Of a stretch of 64,000 nt of DNA, positions 35,129 to 47,542 are shown in pieces. This stretch comes from Haematobia irritans (Eukaryota > Arthropoda > Insecta > Diptera > Muscidae). The DNA lies in contig NC_134400.1 of NCBI RefSeq assembly GCF_050003625.1, positions 227,146,085 through 227,210,084 on the forward strand. The letters are read 5' to 3'. The notes beneath the pieces are model-generated. The model did not search any database, was not told the origin of the DNA, and was given only the letters and a program-made list of their open reading frames with translations. Position numbers and translations under genes: made by a program. The number at the start of each line of letters is the position of its first letter. Position 1 is the first letter of the stretch.

Positions 35129-35775
35129 TCAAAGAAAATACAAAGGCAAATCGCCTCTGTAACATATATCCCCAAACATATTCTGCTTCAAACATATATA
35201 TTTTCCGAATTTTTCAATTGTACTGTGCAAACATATTATGTTTTACCCTATCTATCTTTTTAAGGCCCCAAATATTTAAGTCCATTTTCTAAACATTTGT
35301 TTGCTTGCAGCAAAATGTAAATATAATTGTGTTGCAAAAACATATGTTTGTAATTTATTTGAATATTACACCCTAAACATTTGTTTATATGCAAAATGTG
35401 CAAATGCAAATGTGCTTATCGACTTAAGCAATCACGGACGTTTACTCAACAACCTACAATTTTATTTGTTGTAATTAAAATTGTAGTTTTACATATCTTT
35501 CTTTATCTAATTCCGTCGCAATTTTTATATTTTTCCTCTATTCTCTATATAAGCAATAAATATACGAAATTTCTAAATTAATATATGTTTGCATCCAGAT
35601 ACATTATATATACAAACATAGTATGTTATAACATATTAACATATATGCACCAAACATGTTATACTAGTTTATGAACATTTGATGTTTGTAACAATTTGAA
35701 TGTAACAATTTGAATTCCAAACATTTAATTTTTATACCGAAGCATATGAAAAAAAACGTCTTTTTCGTCCATGTG
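35129..35775 (+). mobile_element. Diverged AACATATT-family member
   Basis: It starts near AATCGCCTCTGTAACATATA and ends near CGTCTTTTTCGTCCATG. It belongs to an older subfamily with GCTTGCAGCAAAATG inside, and lacks the tRNA-like module of the young copies. Confidence 0.55.
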
Positions 35776-35937
35776 CATACCGAGAACGACGTGGACGACC
35801 TGCTAATAGAAGTTTTTGCTGGGTTACTATAATTCCCTATGTGAGAGTGACATGCTTCATACCATCAACAATGACTACAAACAATTTCCAAAGTTTGATT
35901 GGCATGAATTATTTTTCCTTTATGATTTGAGTTTCTG

Positions 35938-36914
35938 CACGCTCACAAAAAATCGCTTCTGTAACATATACTCCCAAACATATTTTGCTTCAAGCATATA
36001 CATTTTTGGCTATTGCCCAAACATTTATATGTTTGATCTCTTCCAATATATAATATGTTTGAAAGCGTATTGGTCTAAACAATATATGTTTGGGTAGTTT
36101 AAGTTCCAAACATTTTGTATTTTTGCATCCAAATTCAATAATGTTGTCTTCCAAAAAACAATATGTTATTATGTGAACATATAATATGTTTGGAAGCATT
36201 TTGCACCCAAAAATATTATATGCTTAAAAAAAATTCTCCCAAACAATATTGTGCTCAAAATTTTATTTATTTATTTATATATTTACAATCATAATGAATT
36301 ATGAAAATAAACAGGTAATATAGGTGCTAACAACATAGGTTTTCGACCTGAATGCTCAAAATTTTGTTTCTGCCTAATTGTATATTCCCCCACATCTTTC
36401 TCACTTCCACGAGATTTTTTAGTTCTTAGCACCTTTTTCTGTAATACAAACATTGTAAAAGAAATTATTCAATTTTATGATTTTTTTTATTTTAACTTTA
36501 CCTTTTGCCGGACGGGGATTCGAACAGCGGACCACACAGTTTGTAAGGATCAAAGAAGTAGCTGATCAATTGCCCAAGGAAAAATAAAATGTTAATTTTG
36601 TAATAACAAGCAACAACCACCAACTTAATTCAATATCGCTCCCTGTTAAATAGCGCTCCAAGCTACTAAACACATATATGTTTATAGGCTATTTCTAAAT
36701 GAATATATGTTTGCATCCAAGCATATTATATTTACAAACATTTTATGTCCCAAACATAATATGTTCTAACATATTAACATATATGTCCCAAACATGTTAT
36801 GCTAGTTTATGAACATTATATGCTTGCACTCAAAAATATTGTGTTTAAAAATTTGTGTTGCAAACATATAATGTTTATAGCCACACATATGAAAAACAGT
36901 CTTTTTCATCCGTG
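35938..36914 (+). mobile_element. ~978-bp AACATATT-family element, copy 2 (TG duplication)
   Basis: CACGCTCACAAAAAATCGCT to TTTTTCATCCGTG, 977 bp, with TG on both sides (35936-35937 and 36915-36916). It is nearly identical to the other four full copies, which suggests recent spread. It includes the B-box half-module near 36510 and is non-coding. Confidence 0.88.
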
Positions 36915-36916
36915 TG

Positions 36917-37365
36917 TATTTTTGAGAATTTTTTATAAGTACTGAATTCCATACAAACTATGCCAGAAATTATGATGGGGTTTGTCTACAGTAGGAAACC
37001 CTTTTGAAATTGAAAATCTACAACAAAACTTGTACTACAGGCCCTGATTGGAAGTGGGAACGTGGGACAGGATAAAAATGTTCTTGAAATCCCCAACAAA
37101 AACTTATGTTCCAAGAGAAGCCATAATCATATTCTAGTTCCCACATATTTACAATGTTGGCTCTTAAAAAACGACTCATCGATCGCATTGAAAGTTGTTA
37201 AAAATTTTAACTACAGGTATCGAAGGGAAAAGAACATTCCAAATGGTCCTCGATGTTTCAGCGAAATGTTCCTTGCCGAATAGTTGTTTTCGAGAATGCA
37301 TAAAGATTCGACCATCCTCACAATGATAATGAAAATATTACATATTCTAATCCACCGCTTAACTC
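36917..37365. other. No gene recognised
   Basis: A stretch between two full-length elements. A 73-codon frame at 37062-37283 has no recognised domain and is not called. Confidence 0.4.
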
Positions 37366-37367
37366 TA

Positions 37368-38348
37368 CACCCTCACAAAAAATCGCTTCTGTAACATATA
37401 CTCCCAAACATATTTTGCTTCAAGCATATATATTTTTGGGTATTGCCCAAACATTTATATGTTTGATCTCTACCAATATATAATATGTTTGAAAGCATAT
37501 TGGTCTAAACAATATATGTTTGGGTAGTCTAAGTTCCAAACATTTTGTATTTTTGCATCCAAATTCAATAATGTTGTCTTCCAAAAAACAATATGTTATT
37601 ATGTGACCATATAATATGTTTGGAAGCATTTTGCACCCAAAAATATTATATGCTTAAAAAAATTCTCCCAAACAATATTGTGCTCAAAATTTTATTTATT
37701 TATTTATTTATATATTTACAATCATAATGAATTATGAAAATAAACAGGTAATATAGGTGCTAACAACATAGGTTTTCGACCTGAATGCTCAAAATTTTGT
37801 TTCTGCCCAATTGTATATTCCCCGACATCTTTCTCAATTCCACGAGATTTTTTAGTTCTTAGCACCTTTTTCTGTAATACAAACATTGTAGAAGAAATTA
37901 TTCAATTTTATGATTTTTTTTTATTTTAATTTTACCTTTTGCCGGACGGGGATTCGAACAGCGGGCCACACAGTTTGTAAGGATCAAAGAAGTAGCTGAT
38001 CAATTGCCCAAGGAAAAATAAAATGTTAATTTTGTAATAACAAGCAACAACCACCAACTTAATTCAATATCGCTCCCTGCTAAATAGCGCTCCAAGCTAC
38101 TAAACACATATATGTTTATAGGATATTTCTAAATTAATATATGTTTGCATCCAAGCATATTATATTTACATACATTTTATGTCCCAAACATAATATGTTC
38201 TAACATATTAACATATATGTCCCAAACATGTTATGCTAGTTTATGAACATTATATGCTTGCACTCAAAAATATTGTGTTTAAAAATTTGTGTTCCAAACA
38301 TATAATGTTTATAGCCAAACATATGAAAAACAGTCTTTTTCATCCGTG
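37368..38348 (+). mobile_element. ~978-bp AACATATT-family element, copy 3 (TA duplication)
   Basis: CACCCTCACAAAAAATCGCT to TTTTTCATCCGTG, 981 bp, with TA on both sides (37366-37367 and 38349-38350). It has the same internal half tRNA module and a slightly longer TTTA run. Confidence 0.88.
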
Positions 38349-38350
38349 TA

Positions 38351-38990
38351 GTATGCAAATAAAAAAAATCGTTGTATCATTTCGTGGGATAGTGGATAGC
38401 CTTTAAAATTAACTAAAAACCACAATTCCTTTAAATAATGGGAATGGTGGGAATGTCACATACTATAGAAGTCCTAATTAGATTCACATTGATGTTGCTG
38501 ACGGTTATCCAGTCTAACCCGCTCTCCCATCAATTTTTTGCTCTGACTTTGGCAATGTTGCACTTCCAAACAATGTGCGAGCTGTTGGTTTGTTTTTTGT
38601 TTTCACGCTTGGAAGCCAAGGAGCAAAACGTTTGAATACACAATGAGTTGTAGCATCGGTATACTTGGTCTATTTGAGTCGATCACTTGGCGGTCAAGTT
38701 CATTAAGTGAATTAAGTCAACGCGGGCAACCTAAAGGCATCACAACAACACTTTATGTTCTACCACAATTGAACCATGAACTTTGGTGTTTGCTTCGATA
38801 GGATGAATGTTTGGTGGGGTGGAGCTACATTTTTCATGTTGGGTTGGGGTTTCGATGAAAAGGTAGTGCTGTTGTGTGTTTGTTGGTTTTCTATCCCAGT
38901 GGCTAAAATGTAACGGAAAGATTTGATACATCAGTGGCCAGTTGTCATACGCACACACAATCAAAATTACACTCATAGAAAAAAGTCCGC
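38351..38990. other. No gene recognised
   Basis: Less AT-rich sequence between elements. Short frames at 38438-38635 (plus) and 38740-39015 (minus) show no family motif. Confidence 0.4.
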
Positions 38991-39340
38991 TCACACTCAG
39001 AGAAAATCGCCCCAAACGTATTCTGCTTCAGGCATAAATATTTTCAGAGTTTGTTCGAAAAAAAAGTTTGTACTGTGCAAACATGTTATGTTTCACCCTA
39101 AGTATATCTTTGTTTAAGGCGTCAAATAGTTAGTTCGCATTTCTAAACTTTTATTTGTTTGCAGCAAAATGTCTTAAACATAATTGTGTTGGATACATAT
39201 GCTTGCAATATATTTGAATTTACACCCCAAATATTTATTTATATGCAAAACGTGTAAGTCGATAAGCAATCCTGAACGTGTACTCAGCAACATACATTTT
39301 TATTTGTGTTAATTAAACTGTATTTTTTGTCTGTTTCCTA

Positions 39341-41469
39341 CACGCACAGAAAAAACATGTTTGGACATGGTTGCCGCATACATTTAATGCTTATCTAGAG
39401 TATGTAATTGTCGCGAAAAACATGTATTTTGTCTTTGTAAAAATAATTTTCGAGCGGAGAAAACTACACGGATGAAAAAGACTGTTTTTCATATGTTTGG
39501 CTATAAACATTATATGTTTGGAACACAAATTTTTAAACACAATATTTTTGAGTGCAAGCATATAATGTTCATAAACTAGCATAACATGTTTGGGACATAT
39601 ATGTTAATATGTTAGAACATATTATGTTTGGGACATAAAATGTTTGTAAATATAATATGCTTGGATGCAAACATATATTAATTTAGAAATAGCCTATAAA
39701 CATATATGTGTTTAGTAGCTTGGAGCGCTATTTAACAGGGAGCGATATTGAATTAAGTTGGTGGTTGTTGCTTGTTATTACAAAATTAACATTTTATTTT
39801 TCCTTGGACAATTGATCAGCTACTTCTTTGATCCTTACAAACTGTGTGGTCCGCTGTTCGAATCCCCGTCCGGCAAAAGGTAAAATTAAAATAAAAAAAA
39901 ATCATACAATTGAATAATTTCTTCTACAATGTTTGTATTACAGAAAAAGGTGCTAAGAACTAAAAAATCTCGTGAAAGTGAGAAAGATGTGGGGGAATAT
40001 ACAATTGGGCAGAAACAAAATTTTGAGCATTCAGGTCGAAAACCTATGTTGTTAGCACCTATATTACCTGTTTATTTTCATAATTCATTGTGATTGTAAA
40101 TATATAAATAAATAAATAAAATTTTGAGCACAATATTGTTTGGGAGAATTTTTTTAAGCATATAATATTTTTGGGTGCAAAATGCTTCCAAACATATTAT
40201 ATGGTCACATAATAACATATTGTTGTTGGAAGACAACATTATTGAATTTGGATGCAAAAATACAAAATGTTTGGAACTTAGACTACCCAAACATATATTG
40301 TTTAGACCAATATGCTTTCAAACATATTATATATTGGAAGAGATCAAACATATAAATGTTTGGGCAATACCCAAAAATGTATATGCTTGAAGCAAAATAT
40401 GTTTGGGAGTATATGTTACAGAAGCGATTTTTTGTGAGGGTGTATATGTTGGCAATAAGCATTTAAATGGTTCTCAAATGCCGCAAACATGTTCTATTAT
40501 TTAAATGATAGAATTTGAGACCATTACATGGTCGGGAAAATCATGTACCTGACCATTCAATTTTTTTACTTTTTTGCAGAGAAAAAAGTATTTTTATAGG
40601 TTAGGAATAGACATGTCTAGAACCATTACATGGCCATAAAGACCATGTACATATATTTTTTCATGACCATTTAATTTTTTAACTTTTTTGCAGCGAAAAG
40701 GATTTTATAAAAATATTGAGTAAGTACACATGATTTTCATTTTACGCGTCAGTCGCGTGTTGCTTCGAATGGACGGAGAATACGGAATAAATGTGTTTTG
40801 TATTAATTAATTTTTTCAGAAGAGGCACGTGGTTTTATGTGAACACAAAAAAGGAAAGTGTAATTGAAAAAAAAAAATTTACGTGGTTTTTGTTATGCAT
40901 TTTGCTTATGGTATAATTTATTTTTATTTGCAGTTACATGATGCCTGCATTTTTAAATTTGATGGGCACGAAGTAAATATGGAATGATTACTTATTGTTG
41001 AAATTGAACTAAAATAGAGTGTGTAAAAATATGTGATGTTTGCTTGCAAGACATTATAAATACAAATAAACAATGAATTAGTTTATAAATAAATAAAAAC
41101 AAATAAATAAAGTTAATTTTGTGTTTTCTTTTCTCAAGTGGCGTCCTTTTTTCGACGACGAAAAAAGTTTTTTTCATAAAAATCAAAACATTTTAAGTTG
41201 TGACCATGTTCTTTTAACTGGAAGAAAAACATTTTTGACGAATACCATAACATTTTAGATCGTGACCATTGTATTTTGATTCAAACACAATTCTTTTTTT
41301 CAATATAATAACATTTTAGATGAGGACAATTTTATTTTTCTTAGAACCATGTTCACTGAGCTAACATGGTTGCAGGTGAAAATGTTACGTGGTCGCCGCA
41401 AAAATAACTCCTATCATATTATTTTGCTCTTTGAATATGATTGTGACAATCATGTTTCTTCTCTGCGTG
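39341..41469. mobile_element. TA-flanked element with CACGCASAGAARAAACATG ends
   Basis: CACGCACAGAAAAAACATG at the left and the inverse ending CTTCTCTGCGTG at the right are flanked by TA (39339-39340 and 41470-41471). Without its own nested insert it is about 1,150 bp. The interior has repeated ACCATGT/ACATGGT words (for example GACCATTACATGGT-like stretches) and no gene. Confidence 0.75.
39467..40442 (-). mobile_element. ~978-bp AACATATT-family element, copy 4 (TA duplication)
   Basis: CACGGATGAAAAAGACTG to TTTTTTGTGAGGGTG, 976 bp, inverse orientation, with TA on both sides (39465-39466 and 40443-40444). It is nested inside the element at 39341-41469. Confidence 0.88.
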
Positions 41470-42017
41470 TATATTCTTTCTCCGTCTTTCTGACGTTTTT
41501 AAACACATGTATGTTTCTAAATTAATATATGTCTGCATCCAATAAAAATGTTATGTCCCAAACATAATATGTTCTAACACATTAACATATATGTCGCAAA
41601 CATTATATGCTAGCTTATGAACTATATATGCTTGCACTTAAAAATAATGTGCTAAAAATTTCAGTTCCAAACATATAATGTTTACACCGAAACATATGAA
41701 AATCAGTCTGTGTTTGCTGTTAGTTTTTTGTATTTTTTGGTCAAGCGAACAAGAAATCTAAAAATTTGGGTTCTAAAATATTACTTAATGTATTTCCAAA
41801 AATTTAAAATATATATTTGTATATGTCTGCCCTATAATATCCTTAAAAGCTCCTAAATGCAAACATTTTGTTCTCTGACTTAATTTGAGAAATATTCAGA
41901 TGTCTGAGCAAATACAATACATATTCTTAAAGTGGAAGATTGAAACTTTTTGTTGTGTTTTGTCATTCTATTTTGTCTTATAAACAAACAACGTTTGCAA
42001 ATTATCTAAATTTACGT

Positions 42018-42250
42018 ACTTCTTCAAGTTGATGCGAATCGCAACGTAACTGTCATTGGAAAGCGCTAGCGTAAGATGATATCCACTTTTTGCCTAAAGT
42101 GCAAGAGCTTGACTTGCATGACAATTGAACAATTGAATGATTATATTGAAACATTTATTCGTGAGATACCGGCCGAGATGTTGCACAGAGTATAAAACGC
42201 AATCGCGGTCAACATTTCCATGAAATAGTCTTCAAACATCAAATTATTCT
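42018..42250 (+). pseudogene. IS630/Tc1-like DDE transposase C-terminal remnant
   Basis: Frameshifted pieces read YFFK, then DANRNV-like residues, then LNDYIETFIREIPAEMLHRV and RGQHFHEIVFKH. This is the C-terminal region typical of a common insect IS630/Tc1-like transposase. The YFFK/ANRNV stretch is the same as at 30591-30641. The catalytic core between them is deleted. It is followed by sequence up to 42441 with no gene. Confidence 0.6.
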
Positions 42251-42445
42251 GGACCGTTACTATCGAATCAAATAAAGATTTCATGCATTATTCTGAATTG
42301 TATGTGTTATTTTTTGAAAAGCTTTCCTATAGCTTTTAAAAATCACCCCTTATTTAAAAACATGAAGATTCAACCATGGAACTACGTACATATGGGGACG
42401 AAAACTGAACTTGATTAAGTCAAAATTTATTGGTTTTAGATAAGG

Positions 42446-45233
42446 TGTAATGTTATCTCTTAATATAATAGAACAGGAGCGTACCTTCGAGGCTTCTTTG
42501 CGCACCTATTTAGTGAAAGTCTAATGGGGAAAACGGAATCTGTCAGGAAGGGGTTCAGCATAGACAGGTGGCAACACTTTCGAAACGCGCTTTCGCTAAT
42601 GTCATGCTCTCCCGCTTAAGTTTTTTTCATTCATTACTTGACGCTGTGAACATCAAATCGAGCTAAACGCACGATTAGTAAAACACCGGTAGCTTTAAAC
42701 CCACGCGCATTCATTTTCATAGTCTGCCGTCAGGATTGTTAATATACTTAACAATTATTGGAATAAATTTTTGTGATAGGCGATTTCTAAAGAAGTAATT
42801 CAAGGTAAGTTTTTCTTACGCCAGCAAGAATAGCGTAGAGGAGGGTAGAGAAACGAAGTTCTAAATTGCTTCGGTATTTTTCATTTTTAGGTACTGTGTT
42901 GGTGTGTGTATTCATCTAGTGGAGGACTTCAACAGGCACTCTGGTATACTTTGGAGTAACAGTTACATCAAAAAGGGGCACAGTCCATACACGACAATGA
43001 CGGACCTTGTTTGTTTGATCCATGAAGACATTCCCCACTTTTGAATCTACTCCACTAGGCCATTAGCGACACCAGACCATTTTTGCGCCACCCCACTAAT
43101 ACCAACACCAACACAGTTTACATAGCCGTTTGCGAATTTCTACTTGGGATACTTGACACCACCACGCTTTACAATACTCGTTTGTTTTTGGCAAATTTTA
43201 CAAGCGTACATACACAAAATAATCGTTTGGAAGAAGAGACGTCAATTCCTCATAAGGGTAAAAGAAATTGCATTACGGTGAGTCCAAAATTGAGCCGAGG
43301 AAAGGCTGACTAACATTTGAAGCCGTTTCCAAGTGCCACATCCAATGTGATCATTCCACGTGGGTGTGTGCACCAACATTTATAACGGTACCTGACAAAA
43401 CTAAAAGAAAAACCAAAATCACCCCCACCTCCTAATGATTGCTGCTCACCAATACCAACACTTCCAATCACCTTTACCGTAGTGTTAGAACACCCCACCT
43501 CCCAGACTATAAATTTATATGTATGAGTATATTCTAGCCATTTCTGTACGGGCATAAATAGATCGAGTTTTCAATACGTTAACTGCGAATTCACACAGAG
43601 TAATACATACTCGATTATTATATACACGGGTATTATTACATAAACGATTATTTTACTGTCGCGCTCTCTCGTGTTTGCCATGTTGCTGTGCACAAAAAAA
43701 ATAATATATTCGGCCATACGTTTAACGTTGTATAGTTAAGAGAGTCTGAGAAAATATAATTTATAATTGGGCGACTGGACAGTAAGAGAACAATTTTGTG
43801 TCTGCATTTTATACAGTTCTCTCTCTTAACTACAAACGTCTCTTAACGCAACAAAGAAAAGTGCTCAAAAGAAAGTCTTAAGTGAACAAAAATATCGATG
43901 TTATCGAGACGACAGCAAAATAATCGAAAGCTATTTATTTAACTGCTCCTCTTTTCACTTTTATTTCATTATTATTTCAAAATAAAAAAAAAATATATTT
44001 CTGTGCATAAGTGAGAAACGGGATCACTTTTGGTAATCGAATTTCTTTATGCCCAAATATTTTATAATCATATTTTATATTTCTATATATAACATACATG
44101 CTTTCTTGATGAATGTATACTATTATTGATTTACTATTATTCTATTTTGGATTTATACAAGTTTTCTAATGGATTATACATTTTTAATGACATTTTTACC
44201 GCGTTCCCATAAGTATCTCATTGAATCATAAGGGTGTTAAGACGATCCGAATTTATATTCTTAACTTTATTTTCGTATAACTACCGTACGGGCCCTATGG
44301 CAATTGAATCAACATAAAAAGCATTAATTTAAGACGTGCTTTGGGCAAAGTTAAACTTGGGTAAATTTTCATAATTATCGTTATCGTCACAATGTGGACC
44401 CCGCATATTAGGAATCGAGCTCGAACCTAGTCAGGGAATGTTGTCCTTCCTTTGCTTATAGTTTTTATTTGGGTTAATTAAATAAAACCAAATATTTTGC
44501 CCGTTGCACAATAACATTCTATTTCATTTTCTTTGATCATTACTATATTTAAGTATTATAATTAGTAATAAGATTTTCTTTGGATTGGGGTTACAAATAA
44601 AACGATGTACATTTTGAAATTGAAATTCGTGTGAAAGACTTTAATATGAATCCGTGTTAAATTTTCTGAGGTAAGGTAGGAGGGTTATCGCCACTACATT
44701 TCAGGGGGCTGTCATAGATTCTATTGGACAGTCCAAAGGGGATCATGGTAGACATGATCCATGGGTGGGCACAATGGGAATCAACAACATCTCGATTCCC
44801 CCGCAAAATATTCCATCAATATTTCCAACGAAGAACAACGAATAGTTCCAGGTGGTACTATCAATTTTCTTTTAGTGTTGTTTTATATCGGCTTGGTAAC
44901 CAAAGAACCTACGCAGACTGAGCTTAAGTCGGAAGACAAAATCAAAGTACCACCGCCCGGTACCAACGTTGATATAACATGTGCGCGATAATCCTCTTCA
45001 CATTTTGTGCCTATATGGGATTGGAATTATTTGCTGCTTTTCTTATAAAAAGGAGTAAACAAACAAGTGTCCACTCTCGTTGGACAATATTGCCAGATGG
45101 TATGTGACACCTTATCCAACAGCCGAAGTGTGGAGATAGCAGGAAATCAGTTAAAAGAAAGGCCTATGCAATCGCAGTTGGCATAACTCCACGCACATAA
45201 AAAATGGGATTATAAACCAACAACAACATTACA
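42446..45233 (+). repeat. 5' LTR
   Basis: It runs from TGTAATGTTATC to CAACATTACA, 2,788 bp, with TG...CA ends. It would hold promoter and polyadenylation signals. I see AATAAA-type words at about 44478 and 44596 but cannot fix the transcription start. Small open frames in it occur in both LTRs and are not supported as genes. Confidence 0.95.
42805..42890 (+). other. Candidate 86-nt intron inside the LTR
   Basis: A near-consensus donor CAAG|GTAAGT and an acceptor TTTTTCATTTTTAG|GT bound 86 nt, with CTAAATTG as a possible branch site. Length and signals fit a typical fly intron. The 3' LTR has the same at 52346-52431. Splicing is inferred only. Confidence 0.35.
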
Positions 45234-45237
45234 AGAA

Positions 45238-45250
45238 TGGCGCCCAACGT
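45238..45250 (+). promoter_or_regulatory. Primer binding site, tRNA-Lys type
   Basis: TGGCGCCCAACGT starts 4 nt after the 5' LTR. It matches the start of primer sites that pair with the 3' end of tRNA-Lys. It would prime minus-strand DNA synthesis. Confidence 0.8.
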
Positions 45251-46165
45251 CTGAGCGAAAGGATAATTTTCGTATAGTCATAAGGATTTAACGATTTATG
45301 GTTGACCTTATTTGCTACGATCAATATTTTGAATGTTCAGATTTTTTTTTTATTCAGGTTCAAAATGTTGGAGTATGGTCCGATTTTGTTGTTATCATGA
45401 CAAAAATCGCGCTACACCAACATCGACGATTCTTTTAGTTTTCCTATACGGCGAGGATATTGTTTAGTCCTATGTGAGTTTTAAATGAATTTTCATAGTA
45501 GCAACAATTTCTTCAAAGTTTTTTTATTTGCGTACTAGGAGTTTTTGAAGTTTGAAAATTAGATGGAAATATTTTTTTTGTAGTGGCTTGATACATATCC
45601 CAATCCTACCCAAAACCTCAATGGTATGTATGTTTCATAAATTTTTATTTCTTTTCATCATTTTCCATAATTTTTCATTATTTTTGGTTTATTTTGTTTT
45701 GTTTACCTTTTTATTTGCTAATATTATGGGGACATGGTAATCTTTTGAAAATAGACTAACTTCTTACAACTTGAATTTCGATCTCGATTATTTAGGGTAG
45801 ATTGATTACGGGAATCACTAGTGGTTTACGGTCAGAGTTATCGTGAATCCTTACAATATTATATATAAAGTATTTATGACATCATTAATCATTAGTATTT
45901 TTTTTCCTATTTCGGATTTTGTATGATCCTACATTTCTACGTTGCGTTCGACGAATCAACACTTTTCGATATAGCACATACTAAATACCGACACAATTCC
46001 TTATTACAATTATTTCGCAAAACTGTTCGGATTATAAGAAAACCCTTGTCTTTTATTGCACAGTTTTTGAATTTTTATGTCTTTATTGACACCTCTACGT
46101 TCTTAAAGAATTCTTCAGTTTTTTTTTTTAATTCCTCGTGCTTTTCGAGTGAAGTAATTTTCGAA
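45251..46165 (+). other. Retrotransposon 5' leader
   Basis: About 0.9 kb of AT-rich sequence between primer site and gag, with several short upstream frames (one of 62 codons at 45552-45740). The gag frame itself is open from 45923, but that 81-codon extension is Phe-rich and unlike a Gag N-terminus. I treat it as untranslated. Confidence 0.5.
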
Positions 46166-47542
46166 ATGTTTCCACCGAGATTTGTGGGTCCACTCAACCC
46201 ACAAAAAACGAATACTAGGGGGAATAATGAGGATCGTCCTCGTAATGATACTTACGCCACAAACGTGGGAGATGGAAATGGTGGTGCAGATCGGACATTA
46301 GGTGTCGATGACACGGTTCAAGAGACCCAGCACGAAAGCTCGGGTCAGAGCAGTGTGACACAGCCCCAGTACAGCCCATTGACAAATATCGCAGCCAATA
46401 ATAGTCAAGGGGATAATATGAATAGTACCGAATTGTTTAGAGAGGTTAGGGACACAGGCGAAGAATCAACGGCTTCTATTTTGCAAATAATTCGGAATGA
46501 AATGAGAGAGGCAGTTGCGGTGGCTGTGAGATCGGCTCTTTCGGCTTCACCTGCTCCGTCAAATCAGGCTTCCAACCCTTCACCTGATGTCAATTGGCCT
46601 CATGAGTTTCCTCCTGAAAACGGAGTGAAGCGTCGTCAACCTAATAATGGATCATGTGGACAACCGAATTCACGAAAGAATTCAAATATCCAAATTAGTC
46701 GTCCGAAATATCATGACATTAGTAAGTGGGGCATCAAATTTGATGGCACTTCTAGGACTCCCGTCATTGAAGACTTCATTTTTCGGGTGGACAGGCTTCA
46801 GGAGAGCTATGGCTGTTCGGATGAGGAATTGCTGGCAGGTTTCCACAATCTTCTTGAGGGACGTGCGAACCAGTGGTACTGGGACCGCATTCAGCGGCAC
46901 CCAGATCTAACATTTCCCAATTTGAGAATTGACATTGTTCGGGAATTTGAACAATTTCATTCCAATGCTGACGTATTAAGACAAATGATAGATCGAAGAC
47001 AAGGAAGAGATGAAAGGGCTACCCAATACATTGACGCTATGAACAGTCTCAGGATGCAACTACGTGAACCTTTGAAGGAACATGAGATGGTAGACATTAT
47101 AAAAGCAGGCTTGAAACCACGAATTGCCCATATGATATTTGGGACACAATTGTATTCTGTAGAGCATTTACGTGCGGAGTGCCGTAGGGCTGAAAGTTTT
47201 TTGGAGAGAGAATTCCAACAAAGATCTCGACCCGGTGTGCCAGTTCGTTCTGTAAACGAATTATATAATTCAGATATTGACGAGCTTACCGAATGTGTGG
47301 AAGAACTTCGATTTCGAAATAATTTTCAGAAGAAACCCGATAAGACAAACATCAAATGTTGGAACTGTGGGACTATCGGCCATACATTTAAACAATGCTC
47401 GGCGGAACAGAGAGGATATTTTTGTTTTCGTTGTGGTCAATCGGGTGTGACCACCCCACAATGTAATAATTGTAGGGTGGGAAACCGCAGAGCGAACGTG
47501 AATGTATGTGGGGACTCACGTTCGACTCAGACCACAGAGTAG
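46166..47542 (+). CDS. gag: Gag polyprotein
   Basis: Structural protein that would form the virus-like particle and package element RNA. I chose ATG 46166 (MFPPRFVGPLNP), giving 458 residues. The same frame is open from 45923, but that part is hydrophobic and non-conserved in look. After a polar N-terminal region come a capsid-like region (FDGTSRTPVIEDFIFRVDRL to about LKPRIAHMIFG) and a nucleocapsid. The first zinc knuckle is canonical (CWNCGTIGHTFKQC, C-x2-C-x4-H-x4-C, from 47357). The second, CFRCGQSGVTTPQC, has Val where His is expected. The end overlaps the pol frame by 67 nt, and a frameshift signal lies in that overlap. Confidence 0.92.
   Translation: MFPPRFVGPLNPQKTNTRGNNEDRPRNDTYATNVGDGNGGADRTLGVDDTVQETQHESSGQSSVTQPQYSPLTNIAANNSQGDNMNSTELFREVRDTGEESTASILQIIRNEMREAVAVAVRSALSASPAPSNQASNPSPDVNWPHEFPPENGVKRRQPNNGSCGQPNSRKNSNIQISRPKYHDISKWGIKFDGTSRTPVIEDFIFRVDRLQESYGCSDEELLAGFHNLLEGRANQWYWDRIQRHPDLTFPNLRIDIVREFEQFHSNADVLRQMIDRRQGRDERATQYIDAMNSLRMQLREPLKEHEMVDIIKAGLKPRIAHMIFGTQLYSVEHLRAECRRAESFLEREFQQRSRPGVPVRSVNELYNSDIDELTECVEELRFRNNFQKKPDKTNIKCWNCGTIGHTFKQCSAEQRGYFCFRCGQSGVTTPQCNNCRVGNRRANVNVCGDSRSTQTTE

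Larger units (their letters stand above)
38993..41712. mobile_element. Old AACATATT-family element enclosing two nested elements
   Basis: The outer pieces (about 38993-39340 and 41470-41712) resemble the member at 35129-35775. They read continuously once the element at 39341-41469 is removed. Outer ends are mutated, with CAGAGAAAATCGCC on one side and TGAAAATCAGTCTG on the other. Confidence 0.55.

Noticed and set aside
35938..40442. CRISPR-like array, because of regularly recurring CATATAATATG words
   Set aside because: The words are degenerate, palindromic and irregularly spaced within transposons, the genome is eukaryotic, and there are no cas-like genes.
42446..45233. Open frames of 65-81 codons in the LTRs as genes
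   Set aside because: They appear in both LTRs only because the LTRs are identical. They overlap on opposite strands and show no domain.
45923..46165. Gag starting at the first ATG of the frame
   Set aside because: The 81-residue extension is hydrophobic and Phe-rich, unlike a Gag N-terminus. The Met at 46166 begins a plausible Gag.
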